64,000 nucleotides of DNA from Christensenella sp. UBA1685 (GTDB lineage: Bacteria; Bacillota; Clostridia; Christensenellales; CAG-138). Position numbers and translations under genes: made by a program. Positions 57,616-64,000 of this stretch are shown in pieces. The stretch's first letter is position 1. Every line of letters starts with the position of its first letter. The stretch is taken from assembly GCA_002320595.1 (NCBI GenBank), contig DCKB01000008.1, forward strand, positions 3,579-67,578, read 5' to 3'. The notes under the pieces were generated by a model. It had not been told where the DNA came from, did no database searches, and was given only the letters and a program-made list of their open reading frames with translations.

Positions 57616-58776
57616 TCAATTATGCATCGTATCCCGAATTTCACGGTAAAAGTAAATTGCAATATAAAACAGGGATGAATGCCGGATGGAACGCGGGTCA
57701 TATCCGGTGCGCTCCGCGATGCGCCTGAGCTTATATTGCAGCGTATTTTTGTGGATGAAAAGCCGTTCTGCCGTTTTTGTGATCGACCCGTCATGGTCGT
57801 AAAAGATCTCAAGCATGGTCAGTTGCTGCGCAATTTCCGCATCGGTGAATCCACGCATGATCTTGCGCACATATTCCTGCTTGGTCACGGCATCCACCTG
57901 GTCCGCAAACACCTCCATGTTCAAATCTCCATATTTCCGAATGAACCACTTATGCGTGCGCATGCAGGCAGCCAGCGCACGTTCTGCCTTCACGCAATTC
58001 CGGTGCATTTCGGTGTAATCCGCCGGAGTGTCATCGATCCCGATGGCAAGGCATAAATGGTATTCCCGCTCTACGCGCGCCTGCAGTGCTGCGGCAATGC
58101 GCTCAAGCTCAGCGTCGCTTTGCGGCGTGACCATACAAATCAGCTTGGAGGCGGAGCGCAAAAACAGGTTGTTTTCATCCATGCACCCGATGTACCGCTC
58201 AATCATCTGCTCTGCGGAATCAATCGCACGCAGCGTCGCCATGTCCTGCGCATTTTGGGGGTGATATGCGCTGCACGCAAGAACCCTGCGCGGGATCAGG
58301 ATATCCATATTCAGTTCTCTGCCGCGTTCTGCGAATGCAGCATCGATATTTTTAGGGTCGCCGTTAAGCCACTCGTCCAAATAGCGGTTGCGCACATTTT
58401 CTCCGGTCAACCGCTCGTATGCGCGGTGTGCTTCTGAAAGCATCAGTTCCGCCATGCGCTGGATCACACGCGCTTTGTCCGCAATTTTTTCATAGTCCCC
58501 CGCAACGCTGAGCACTCCCAGCACCTGACCTGCGGCTGCAATCGGACAATTCAGGCCGGGCGGCACGCGATCAAGCCGGCCGTCCTCCCGGACAATCAGT
58601 TCCGGCAGGTGCTGCGAAAGAACCATCCATGCGCCCTCATGGAAGCCGCCGACGCACGCTGCGTCCGATGCGGCAATAATGATTCCGCGCTGATCCATGA
58701 TGCTGATCTTCTCAGGAATCACCGCATTTGCCTCCGTTACGATCCGTTCTGCCAGCTGTGTGGACAACAGTTCCAT
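57616..58776 (-). CDS. cdaR: CdaR family sugar-diacid regulator
   Basis: 386 residues. N-terminal Diacid_rec domain (LSTQLAERIVTEANAVIPEKISIMDQRGIIIAASD ... NCPIAAAGQVLGVLSVAG), a GGDEF-like CdaR middle domain, and a C-terminal HTH_30 (YDHDGSITKTAERLFIHKNTLQYKLRRIAERTG). Transcription activator that senses glycerate or sugar diacids. ATG 58774-58776 with AGAGGG. In an operon with glycerate kinase; divergent from the QueG-like gene with only 82 bases between starts. Confidence 0.92.
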   Translation of the reverse strand: MELLSTQLAERIVTEANAVIPEKISIMDQRGIIIAASDAACVGGFHEGAWMVLSQHLPELIVREDGRLDRVPPGLNCPIAAAGQVLGVLSVAGDYEKIADKARVIQRMAELMLSEAHRAYERLTGENVRNRYLDEWLNGDPKNIDAAFAERGRELNMDILIPRRVLACSAYHPQNAQDMATLRAIDSAEQMIERYIGCMDENNLFLRSASKLICMVTPQSDAELERIAAALQARVEREYHLCLAIGIDDTPADYTEMHRNCVKAERALAACMRTHKWFIRKYGDLNMEVFADQVDAVTKQEYVRKIMRGFTDAEIAQQLTMLEIFYDHDGSITKTAERLFIHKNTLQYKLRRIAERTGYDPRSIRHSSLFYIAIYFYREIRDTMHN

Positions 58777-58846
58777 GGGTTCCCTCTTCTTCCCGCGCGC
58801 CTCGCCCTTATTTCTAATTCATTCTTTATTTTTCGGATTTTGCCGC

Positions 58847-58852
58847 TATAAT
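58847..58852 (+). promoter_or_regulatory. -10 box placed for a leaderless transcript
   Basis: TATAAT ends 6 bases before the ATG at 58859, so transcription would begin at or next to the start codon. The -35 (CTTTAT at 17 bases) is weak. Confidence 0.5.
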
Positions 58853-58858
58853 TATAGC

Positions 58859-59770
58859 ATGTACGATCTCATTAAAAAAGAAGCCTCTTCCTGCGGATTC
58901 GCAGAAGTGTTCTTTCTAAAGCCGCTCCGGCTGGACGCCTGGCATACCCGGGCGGCGCATCTCGGCGTGGGCGCATCCCTGCGGTTTGATGTGCCTGCTG
59001 CTTATCCGGGCGCAAGCTGTATCCTGCTTTTGGTTTACGCATATGCGCCGTTCCCGGCCGGGGAACGTTTGAGCGCCTACTACCTTGCAAGCCAGCGCGG
59101 CTACCTTGCCTCGCAAGCGCTCGTGAAGGCGCTCTGCGCTTCCGGCATTCCCTGCGAAATTGCTGCCGTCCCCGCACGTGCGCTTGCCCTTGCAAACGGT
59201 GTTGGCGTTGCCGGCAAAAACGGGCTTTTGCGCATCGGCGCGTTCGGCTCGCGTTTCGCGCTTTATACGCTTGCTACAAGCGCATGTATGCCGCGCATAG
59301 AAGTTCCCGCAACCGCATCCTGTCCCGCTCAATGCGATGCGTGTATGCGTGCCTGCCCAATGGGCGCGATCACGCCAGAAGGGATTGATGCGGCGCACTG
59401 CATGCGTTATTTTATGGATGGTGCGGAATATCCGTTTTCCGTTTATCAGGCGCAGAGCACGCACATGGGCTGCGAAGTCTGCCAGGCCGTGTGTCCGCAA
59501 AATGCGCAGCTTGCAAAACGCATCCCCGAAGAAGCGGAGCAGGCGGCATTTGCCTTGCCGCGTCTTATCGCAGGAGATGCGGCGGCGGCACGTTCACTTG
59601 TTGGCCGGAATCTGACGGGAAACGGCAAACTAACGGCGGAGGCCATTTGTTTTGCCGCGCGCGCGGGGCTTCACGAAGCGGAAATCCGTACCGCGCTCAT
59701 GGCTTCCCCGTTCCCGGCGGTAAAAAGGGCGGCAGCATGGGCTTTAGAACAGTATTTCATCAAAAAATAA
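58859..59770 (+). CDS. QueG-like double [4Fe-4S] protein (epoxyqueuosine reductase-related)
   Basis: 303 residues, shorter than QueG proper (about 380). DUF1730-like N-domain (about 1-140, with GVGVAGKNGLLRIGAFGSRFALYTLAT) and a double ferredoxin-like cluster region: C-x3-C-x2-C-x3-CP (CPAQCDACMRACPMGAI) and CEVCQAVCPQN. ATG 58859 has no Shine-Dalgarno site and lies just behind TATAAT. QueG reduces epoxyqueuosine in tRNA; the short form may do this or act as another B12/iron-sulfur reductase. The C-terminal HEAT-like extension is reduced to about 60 residues. Confidence 0.82.
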   Translation: MYDLIKKEASSCGFAEVFFLKPLRLDAWHTRAAHLGVGASLRFDVPAAYPGASCILLLVYAYAPFPAGERLSAYYLASQRGYLASQALVKALCASGIPCEIAAVPARALALANGVGVAGKNGLLRIGAFGSRFALYTLATSACMPRIEVPATASCPAQCDACMRACPMGAITPEGIDAAHCMRYFMDGAEYPFSVYQAQSTHMGCEVCQAVCPQNAQLAKRIPEEAEQAAFALPRLIAGDAAAARSLVGRNLTGNGKLTAEAICFAARAGLHEAEIRTALMASPFPAVKRAAAWALEQYFIKK

Positions 59771-59825
59771 TAGTTCTTTGAGGCTTTTGTAACAGTTTTG
59801 TGATACATTTTTCCGCTGCGTGGTG

Positions 59826-59927
59826 TATACTAAATTTGCAAGTGAGAAAACTGGCAGTGATGAAAGTTCCCCCCCTTTCAAACCAACCGTTTTCAGCGGC
59901 TCCTTCTTTTGAAGGAGTCGTTTTTTT
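59826..59927 (+). ncRNA. Candidate small RNA with own terminator
   Basis: TATACT (59826-59831) with only a weak -35 (GATACA, 18 bases) precedes a gene-free stretch ending in a strong terminator at 59897-59927. The transcript would be about 90 bases, with GAAAG...CTTTC around a C-rich loop and GAAAAC / GTTTTC pairing. Alternatively this is only the 3' end of the QueG-like mRNA. Confidence 0.3.
59897..59927 (+). terminator. Terminator downstream of QueG-like gene
   Basis: CGGCTCCTTC / GAAGGAGTCG (10 base pairs, one G-T), loop TTTT, followed by TTTTTTT. Confidence 0.92.
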
Positions 59928-59938
59928 GTGTTTTCCGC

Positions 59939-59967
59939 TTGCATTCGGACGCGATACAAGGTAGAAT
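59939..59967 (+). promoter_or_regulatory. Promoter of SRP RNA
   Basis: TTGCAT (59939-59944), 17 bases, TAGAAT (59962-59967), immediately before the RNA. Confidence 0.75.
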
Positions 59968-59970
59968 AGT

Positions 59971-60245
59971 CATGCCGCGCTAGGCGGGGAGTTAGCGGTG
60001 CCCTATACCTGCAATCCGCTACAGCAGGGTACAATCCCCGTTTTGAGGCTTGAGCTTGTGGGGTCTGGGATCGGCAAGGAGCGTTGATCGCCGGGTCCTG
60101 TGCAATCGGCATCTGTGAACCATGTCAGGTCCTGACGGAAGCAGCATTAAGCGGAGCAGCCGATGTGCCGCGGGTTTGCCTGGCAGGAGCCGCCTGCCGT
60201 ATATTCCGCCCGGAAGCGCATTGCCGAGAAACGGGTGCGCGGCAA
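59971..60245 (+). ncRNA. ffs: Signal recognition particle RNA, large (Alu-containing) type
   Basis: About 275 bases. The 5' Alu-domain is GCTAGGCGGGGAGTTAGCGG, then TGCCCTATACCTGCAATCCGCT. The S-domain/helix 8 core is CCATGTCAGGTCCTGACGGA and AGCAGCATTAAG (60120-60155), then GATGTGCCGCGGGTTTGCCTGG. The ends pair TGCCGCGC (59973-59980) with GCGCGGCA (60237-60244). It matches the large scRNA of Bacillus and many Clostridia and binds Ffh for co-translational secretion. A terminator hairpin follows directly. Confidence 0.95.
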
Positions 60246-60284
60246 GCAAAAGCGCGATGGAACAAATTCCATCGCGCTTTTGCT
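60245..60284 (+). terminator. Terminator of SRP RNA
   Basis: AGCAAAAGCGCGATGGAA / TTCCATCGCGCTTTTGCT, 18-base perfect stem, loop CAAA, then TACTTT. Confidence 0.88.
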
Positions 60285-60334
60285 TACTTTCCGCACATGC
60301 CCTATGATACTTTCCCAGCCAGGAGGGTAAGCCG

Positions 60335-60708
60335 ATGCTTCCGGAAGAAATCACTTTTTTGAAAAAATGCCTTCCATGTTGTCCGTCTATCAGGCGCTTC
60401 GCGATCAGTTGGTAAAACGCTGTCCTACGCTGCAAATCAAGGTCAGCAAAACTCAAATTTCATTTCGCAACAGGCATATTTTTGCAATGGCGTCGCTCCC
60501 CTTCCGCCGCGCAAAGGGCTGGCCCGAATGCTGCCTGATCGTTTCATTCGGCTTATGTTGCCGTTTGGATTCGCCGCGCATCGTCCAAGCGGCCGAGCCT
60601 TATCCGAACCGCTGGACACACCATGTGCTCGTTACGCAGTGCGCAGAGGTCGATGCAGAGCTCCTTGCCTGGCTTGATGAAGCATATCGCTTCGCAATGG
60701 CGAAATAG
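60335..60708 (+). pseudogene. DUF5655 protein, frameshifted near the start
   Basis: A strong start (AGGAGGG, then ATG 60335) opens MLPEEITFLKK but the frame stops after 26 codons. The rest of the protein is in the frame of 60367-60708: MPSMLSVYQALRDQLVKRCP, QIKVSKTQISFRNRHIFAMASLPFRR, LDSPRIVQAAEPYPNRWTHHVL and DEAYRFAMAK, the complete DUF5655 pattern of Clostridia. One extra T in the T6 run at 60355-60360 would join them as EEITFFEKMPSMLSVYQAL, matching the family's FFE-x-x-P start. ATG 60367 itself has no ribosome site. Function of DUF5655 is unknown; it may be nucleic-acid-related. Confidence 0.75.
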
Positions 60709-60712
60709 CACT

Positions 60713-61087
60713 TCACCTCAGCTTTGCCATAAACCTTTCGTTGTTTATGATAAAGCGCTCGTGCGTGCCTTCGCCTACCGTGCCTCGCGCATCGTACACA
60801 TGCAGTGCAAACACCAGCCTGCGCCGGTCGATTTCAGAAAGTTCGCTTTCGCAGGTCACTTCTCCGCCCACAGCTGTCGCCGCAACATGCTTCACTTCAA
60901 TTCGCGTGCCAACCGTGCCCTCCCCCTCAGCGAGATAGGGCTGAACGCTTTCCATCGCCGTGCGTTCCATCAGGGCGACCATCGCAGGCGTGGCAAACAC
61001 AGGCAACGTTCCGCTTCCGTGCGCCTGCGCCGTATCCGCTTCGCGGACAACGTAGGATCTTTTATTTTTCAGGCCAATTTCCAGCAT
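60713..61087 (-). CDS. Hotdog thioesterase (FlK-like)
   Basis: 124 residues. Single hotdog domain of the fluoroacetyl-CoA-thioesterase-like family. Likely catalytic triad T33 (FATPAMVALME), E41 (MERTA) and H66 region (RIEVKHVAAT), and the ending VGEGTHERFIIN. Start ATG 61085-61087, 5 bases from GGAGG; a longer frame to 61207 overlaps a terminator. Hydrolyses short acyl-CoAs. It follows the thiolase gene but behind a strong terminator, so expression may be separate or by read-through. Confidence 0.85.
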   Translation of the reverse strand: MLEIGLKNKRSYVVREADTAQAHGSGTLPVFATPAMVALMERTAMESVQPYLAEGEGTVGTRIEVKHVAATAVGGEVTCESELSEIDRRRLVFALHVYDARGTVGEGTHERFIINNERFMAKLR

Positions 61088-61100
61088 ACCATCCTCCATG

Positions 61101-61130
61101 AAAAAGCAGGGCGGCTCTTTTGAGCCGCCC
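61101..61130 (-). terminator. Terminator of ctfA-ctfB-thl operon
   Basis: GGGCGGCTC / GAGCCGCCC, loop AAAA, followed by TGCTTTTT on the minus strand. Confidence 0.9.
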
Positions 61131-61148
61131 GCAAAAGGTAAAGTAAGG

Positions 61149-62330
61149 TTACAGAGCTTCCACGATCGTGGCAACACCCATGCCGCCGCCGATGCACAGC
61201 GTAGCAAGGCCGGTCTTCTTGCCGGAATGCTTGAGCTCGTAGAGCAGCGTCACAAGGATGCGGCAGCCGGAAGCGCCGATCGGATGGCCAAGCGCGATCG
61301 CGCCGCCATTGACGTTGACCTTGGATTTATCAAGGCCCAACTCGTTCGCAACCGCAACGGACTGCGCGGCAAACGCCTCGTTGGCTTCGATGAGGTCGAT
61401 CTGGTCCAGATCCATGCCGGCCTTCTTGAGCACTTTGCGCGTTGCGTACACGGGGCCTACCCCCATGATGGAAGGATCTACGCCTGCGCTTGCGCCGGCA
61501 ACGAACTTCGCCATCGGCTTCACGCCAAGCTCCTTCGCCTTCTCAGCAGTCATAATGACGAGCGCGGCAGCGCCGTCGTTGATGCCGGAAGCGTTTGCAG
61601 CGGTGACGGTGCCGTCCTTTTTGAAGGCGGGCTTCAGCTTGGCAAGGCCCTCGGCAGTCACGCCCTGACGCGGGAATTCATCGACCTTGAACTCGACGAC
61701 TTCCTTTTTGACCTTCACGGGAACGGGGACGATTTCCTCATCGAACTTGCCGGCCTTCTGGGCGGCTTCGCACTTCTGCTGGCTCCACGCGGAGAACTCA
61801 TCCTGCATCTCGCGGGTGACGCCGTATTTCTCGGCAACGTTCTCGGCGGTGATGCCCATGTGATAATCGTTGAACGCATCCCAAAGGCCGTCCTTGATCA
61901 TGACGTCAACAAGCTTGCCATCGTTCATTCTGTAGCCAAAGCGCGCCTGGGGCATCGCATAGGGCGCAGCGCTCATGTTCTCCATGCCGCCAACGACCAT
62001 CACGTCCGCTTCGCCTGCCTCAATCATCGCAGCAGCCATGTTGACGACCTTCAGGCCGGAACCGCATACGTTGTTGATGGTGAGTGCGGGAACCTCCACC
62101 GGAATGCCGGCTTTCACGGCCGCCTGGCGGGCAGGGCTCTGGCCGAGGCCGGCCTGCAGGACGTTGCCCATCATCACTTCATCCACATCCTCGGGCTTAA
62201 TGCCCGCGCGGCGGATGGCTTCCTTGATCACGATTGCGCCAAGCTCAACAGCGGGCGTATTCGTCAGCGTACCGCCAAATTTGCCCAGTGCCGTGCGGCA
62301 CGCGCCAGCCAATACGATTTCCTTTGCCAT
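61149..62330 (-). CDS. thlA: Acetyl-CoA C-acetyltransferase (thiolase)
   Basis: 393 residues, normal size. Condenses two acetyl-CoA to acetoacetyl-CoA, or the reverse. Nucleophile C89 (NNVCGSGL), [22 protein letters not shown] (His about 349) and CIGGGMG (Cys about 379). Third gene after CoA-transferase A and B. Probably supplies or consumes acetoacetyl-CoA in fermentation. Confidence 0.96.
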   Translation of the reverse strand: MAKEIVLAGACRTALGKFGGTLTNTPAVELGAIVIKEAIRRAGIKPEDVDEVMMGNVLQAGLGQSPARQAAVKAGIPVEVPALTINNVCGSGLKVVNMAAAMIEAGEADVMVVGGMENMSAAPYAMPQARFGYRMNDGKLVDVMIKDGLWDAFNDYHMGITAENVAEKYGVTREMQDEFSAWSQQKCEAAQKAGKFDEEIVPVPVKVKKEVVEFKVDEFPRQGVTAEGLAKLKPAFKKDGTVTAANASGINDGAAALVIMTAEKAKELGVKPMAKFVAGASAGVDPSIMGVGPVYATRKVLKKAGMDLDQIDLIEANEAFAAQSVAVANELGLDKSKVNVNGGAIALGHPIGASGCRILVTLLYELKHSGKKTGLATLCIGGGMGVATIVEAL

Positions 62331-62375
62331 AGTTTTTTCTCCTTAAAATAATTGATATCGGTTCAAAACCGAAGG

Positions 62376-63035
62376 TTAAGCCATGGGCTTCAGGTCGGGG
62401 CTGATGATGAGCTTCGCTTCCGTTGCGGCCTGAATCTGTTCCACGGTGAATTCGGGGTTGTATTCGCGCAGCACAATGCCTTCCGGGGTGACATCCATCA
62501 CGCCCATCTCGGTCACGATCATGTCCACGCAATGAACTGCCGTGTAGGGCAGGCGGCACTTGGTAAGGATTTTCGGGTTGCCCTTCGCGGTGTGCTCCAT
62601 CGCAACGATGACCTTCTTCGCACCAACGAGAAGATCCATCGCGCCGCCCATGCCGGGCATCTTTTTGCCGGGGATGATCCAGTTGGCAAGGCTGCCCTCC
62701 TGGTCAACTTCAAGGCCGCCGAGGACAACAGCGTCCACATGGCCGCCGCGAATGAGACCGAAGCTGTCGGAAGAGTCGCTGAACGCGCCGCCGAGCACGA
62801 TGGAGGAAGCGGAACCGCCCGCATCCACGATATGCATGGGATCGGCATGCGCTTCATCCGGAGCGGGGCCCTGGCCCACGATGCCAAGCTCGGAATGCAC
62901 GGTTACATGGATGCCCTCAGGCAGGAAGGACGTGCAAAGCACCGGCAGGCCGATGCCGAGGTTCACGACCATGCCGTCGGTGAATTCCTGCGCAACGCGC
63001 TTTGCGATAAAGGGTTTAATCAAGCTTTTTTCCAT
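62376..63035 (-). CDS. ctfB: 3-oxoacid CoA-transferase, subunit B
   Basis: 219 residues. Catalytic glutamate E49 in VHSELGIVGQGPAP (commonly SENG). Motifs NLGIGLPVLCTSFLP and PGKKMPGMGGAMDLL are those of AtoA/CtfB/ScoB. Its start follows the subunit A stop by one base, so stoichiometric translation is likely. Transfers CoA between acetoacetate and acetate or butyrate. Confidence 0.95.
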   Translation of the reverse strand: MEKSLIKPFIAKRVAQEFTDGMVVNLGIGLPVLCTSFLPEGIHVTVHSELGIVGQGPAPDEAHADPMHIVDAGGSASSIVLGGAFSDSSDSFGLIRGGHVDAVVLGGLEVDQEGSLANWIIPGKKMPGMGGAMDLLVGAKKVIVAMEHTAKGNPKILTKCRLPYTAVHCVDMIVTEMGVMDVTPEGIVLREYNPEFTVEQIQAATEAKLIISPDLKPMA

Positions 63036-63036
63036 C

Positions 63037-63726
63037 TTATTTGCCCTCCCTGATTACGATGTAGTCAACCAAGATGCCCGGCGTCATGACGTTTTCAGGT
63101 TCGATCTCGCCAACTTCCACAAGTTCTTCCGCTTCAACGATTACGATGTCGGCCGCAGTCGCCATCACACGGTTGAAGTTCTGCGCCGAGCCCTTGTACC
63201 AGACGTTGCCCAGCTTATCTACCTTATAGGCGCCGATGAGCGCAACATCAGCGCGCAGAGGCTTCATGACAAGGTAATCTTTTCCATCGTAATTGACCTT
63301 GCCGCGCACGAGGGGGCTGTCTTCCACGAGCGTGCCGACGCCGGTCGGCGTAATCACACCGCCGAGGCCCGCGCCGCCCGCGCGGATCATTTCCGCAAGG
63401 CTGCCCTGCGGCACAAGATCCACCTTCAGCTCGCCCTTGGCCCACTTTTCAACCGCCTCCGGATTGGTGCCGAGGTGGCTTCCGATATAGCCTTCGATCT
63501 GGCCGTTATGAATCATTTTTGCCCAGCTGTAATATTCGTCGCCATCCGGCCCATTGAGCTTGGACGAATCGTTGTGGATGGTGTGGAAGTGGCCCTTGTT
63601 CGTCTTGGAAAGCGCGTCGATAACGCTCAGCGCACTCCCGCAGCCGACAAAGCCGCCCATCATGATCGTAGCTCCATCCGGAATGAGATCGACGGCCTGC
63701 TGCGCGGTGATGATCTTGTTTCTCAT
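63037..63726 (-). CDS. ctfA: 3-oxoacid CoA-transferase, subunit A
   Basis: 229 residues. Signatures MMGGFVGCGSALSVIDAL, NDSS, GEL-x-VDLVPQGSLAEMIRAGGAGLGG (glycine-rich, about 106-130) and GAYKVDKLGNVWYKGSAQNFNRVMATAAD. ATG 63724-63726 behind AGGAGG; the longer frame to 63840 covers the promoter. Heads the ctfA-ctfB-thl operon. Confidence 0.95.
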   Translation of the reverse strand: MRNKIITAQQAVDLIPDGATIMMGGFVGCGSALSVIDALSKTNKGHFHTIHNDSSKLNGPDGDEYYSWAKMIHNGQIEGYIGSHLGTNPEAVEKWAKGELKVDLVPQGSLAEMIRAGGAGLGGVITPTGVGTLVEDSPLVRGKVNYDGKDYLVMKPLRADVALIGAYKVDKLGNVWYKGSAQNFNRVMATAADIVIVEAEELVEVGEIEPENVMTPGILVDYIVIREGK

Positions 63727-63811
63727 AGAAATCCTCCTGTTATTAATGAACCTTGCACCGCTTTCGCGGTATATGGCAAGAAAGGCGTGTAGTTTTTGCC
63801 CACGCCCTTTT

Positions 63812-63840
63812 ATTTTACGCCAGACGGCATATAATGTCAA
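63812..63840 (-). promoter_or_regulatory. Promoter of ctfA-ctfB-thl
   Basis: Minus-strand TTGACA (63835-63840), 17 bases, TAAAAT (63812-63817). The leader of about 80 bases contains AAAGG-CGTG / CACGCCTTT and ACCGC-GAAA-GCGGT hairpins. Confidence 0.85.
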
Positions 63841-64000
63841 ATGGTTCAGCGGAAAACAAAGCCTTTCTTTGTAGGATTACAATACATCTTGGACAGCGGC
63901 AAGAAAAAGGATGAAGGATTCGCACGAATCGGTTATTGTGAGTTTAACAGAAGCAACAAAGACCGAAAGGAAGTGCAAATCCCTCATGACAACTGTAACA
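63841..64000 (+). CDS. Hypothetical frame running off the right edge
   Basis: An open plus-strand frame from ATG 63841 to the edge (53 codons) reads plausibly as protein: FFVGLQYILDSGKKKDEGFA and RIGYCEFNRSNKDRKEVQIP. No family recognised, no good ribosome site before the ATG, and a different frame (from ATG 63911) is also open. It is richer in A than its neighbours. Kept as a low-confidence partial gene divergent from ctfA. Confidence 0.3.
   Translation, partial: MVQRKTKPFFVGLQYILDSGKKKDEGFARIGYCEFNRSNKDRKEVQIPHDNCN

Noticed and set aside
1..64000. CRISPR array, prophage, rRNA or tRNA genes
   Set aside because: No regularly spaced repeats, phage structural genes, rRNA cores or tRNA cloverleafs were recognised by eye; a tRNAscan/CRISPR search would be needed to exclude them formally.

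Overview
The window reads as chromosome of a GC-rich member of the Bacillota, most likely class Clostridia. Evidence: neighbourhoods typical of that group (dgt-dnaG-rpoD, trmK next to the NIF3-family gene, efp with a CD1247-type zinc-ribbon gene, infC-rpmI-rplT behind a leader attenuator, mreB-mreC-mreD-PBP2), a small YqzL-like gene beside recO, a large SRP RNA of the Bacillus/Clostridium kind, purine-rich Shine-Dalgarno sites (GGAGG) before nearly every gene, and a GAAC-N4-GTTC SOS box. The species cannot be named from this. I saw no prophage, transposase, CRISPR array, rRNA or tRNA.

Layout. 1-5.6 kb: a peptide-scavenging operon on the minus strand (M55 D-aminopeptidase DppA, a cytoplasmic class-A-beta-lactamase-like serine hydrolase, DppB, DppC, DppD) with a divergent AraC regulator and shared operator repeats. 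5.6-6.2 kb: a decayed polysaccharide deacetylase remnant. 6.2-12.3 kb: FabG-like reductase, orphan acyl carrier protein, anchored ComEC-like metallo-hydrolase, GNAT-like protein, and an MFS transporter plus GH2 glycosidase pair. 12.4-15.1 kb: trmK, NIF3-family gene, coiled-coil zinc-ribbon gene and rnpB. 15.2-23.3 kb: SPOR protein, DUF4342 plus two-component system, lgt-pncB-lipoprotein operon, and LexA-controlled dinB.

23.3-32.9 kb: cell-shape genes (PBP2, MreD, MreC, MreB); divergently a Maf-DUF5071-Nudix triple fusion and a second Nudix enzyme; a SPOUT methyltransferase; and infC-rpmI-rplT with an attenuator and an apparent AUA start codon. 32.9-44.5 kb: M14 carboxypeptidase, AlaX-like editing protein, M3 peptidase, a degenerate GIY-YIG protein, foldase lipoprotein, pgsA, an orphan solute-binding lipoprotein, efp, and two secreted or lipoprotein genes, one of them frameshifted. 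44.7-51.9 kb: the dgt-dnaG-rpoD macromolecular synthesis operon and ppdK. 52-59.8 kb: recO/yqzL, a cyclase, an M20 amidohydrolase with alanine racemase, glycerate kinase with a CdaR regulator, and a QueG-like iron-sulfur protein. 59.8-64 kb: SRP RNA, a frameshifted DUF5655 gene, a hotdog thioesterase, and an acetoacetyl-CoA module (thiolase, CoA-transferase B and A).

Most noteworthy: (i) a dispersed intergenic element with inverted ends and three potential hairpins, present twice (48966-49156 and 56241-56378), each time as the 3' neighbour of a gene in the same orientation; (ii) the Maf-DUF5071-Nudix fusion; (iii) the beta-lactamase-like hydrolase without signal peptide inside a D-amino-peptide import operon; (iv) the AUA start and attenuator of infC; (v) two genes each broken by one missing base in a homopolymer.
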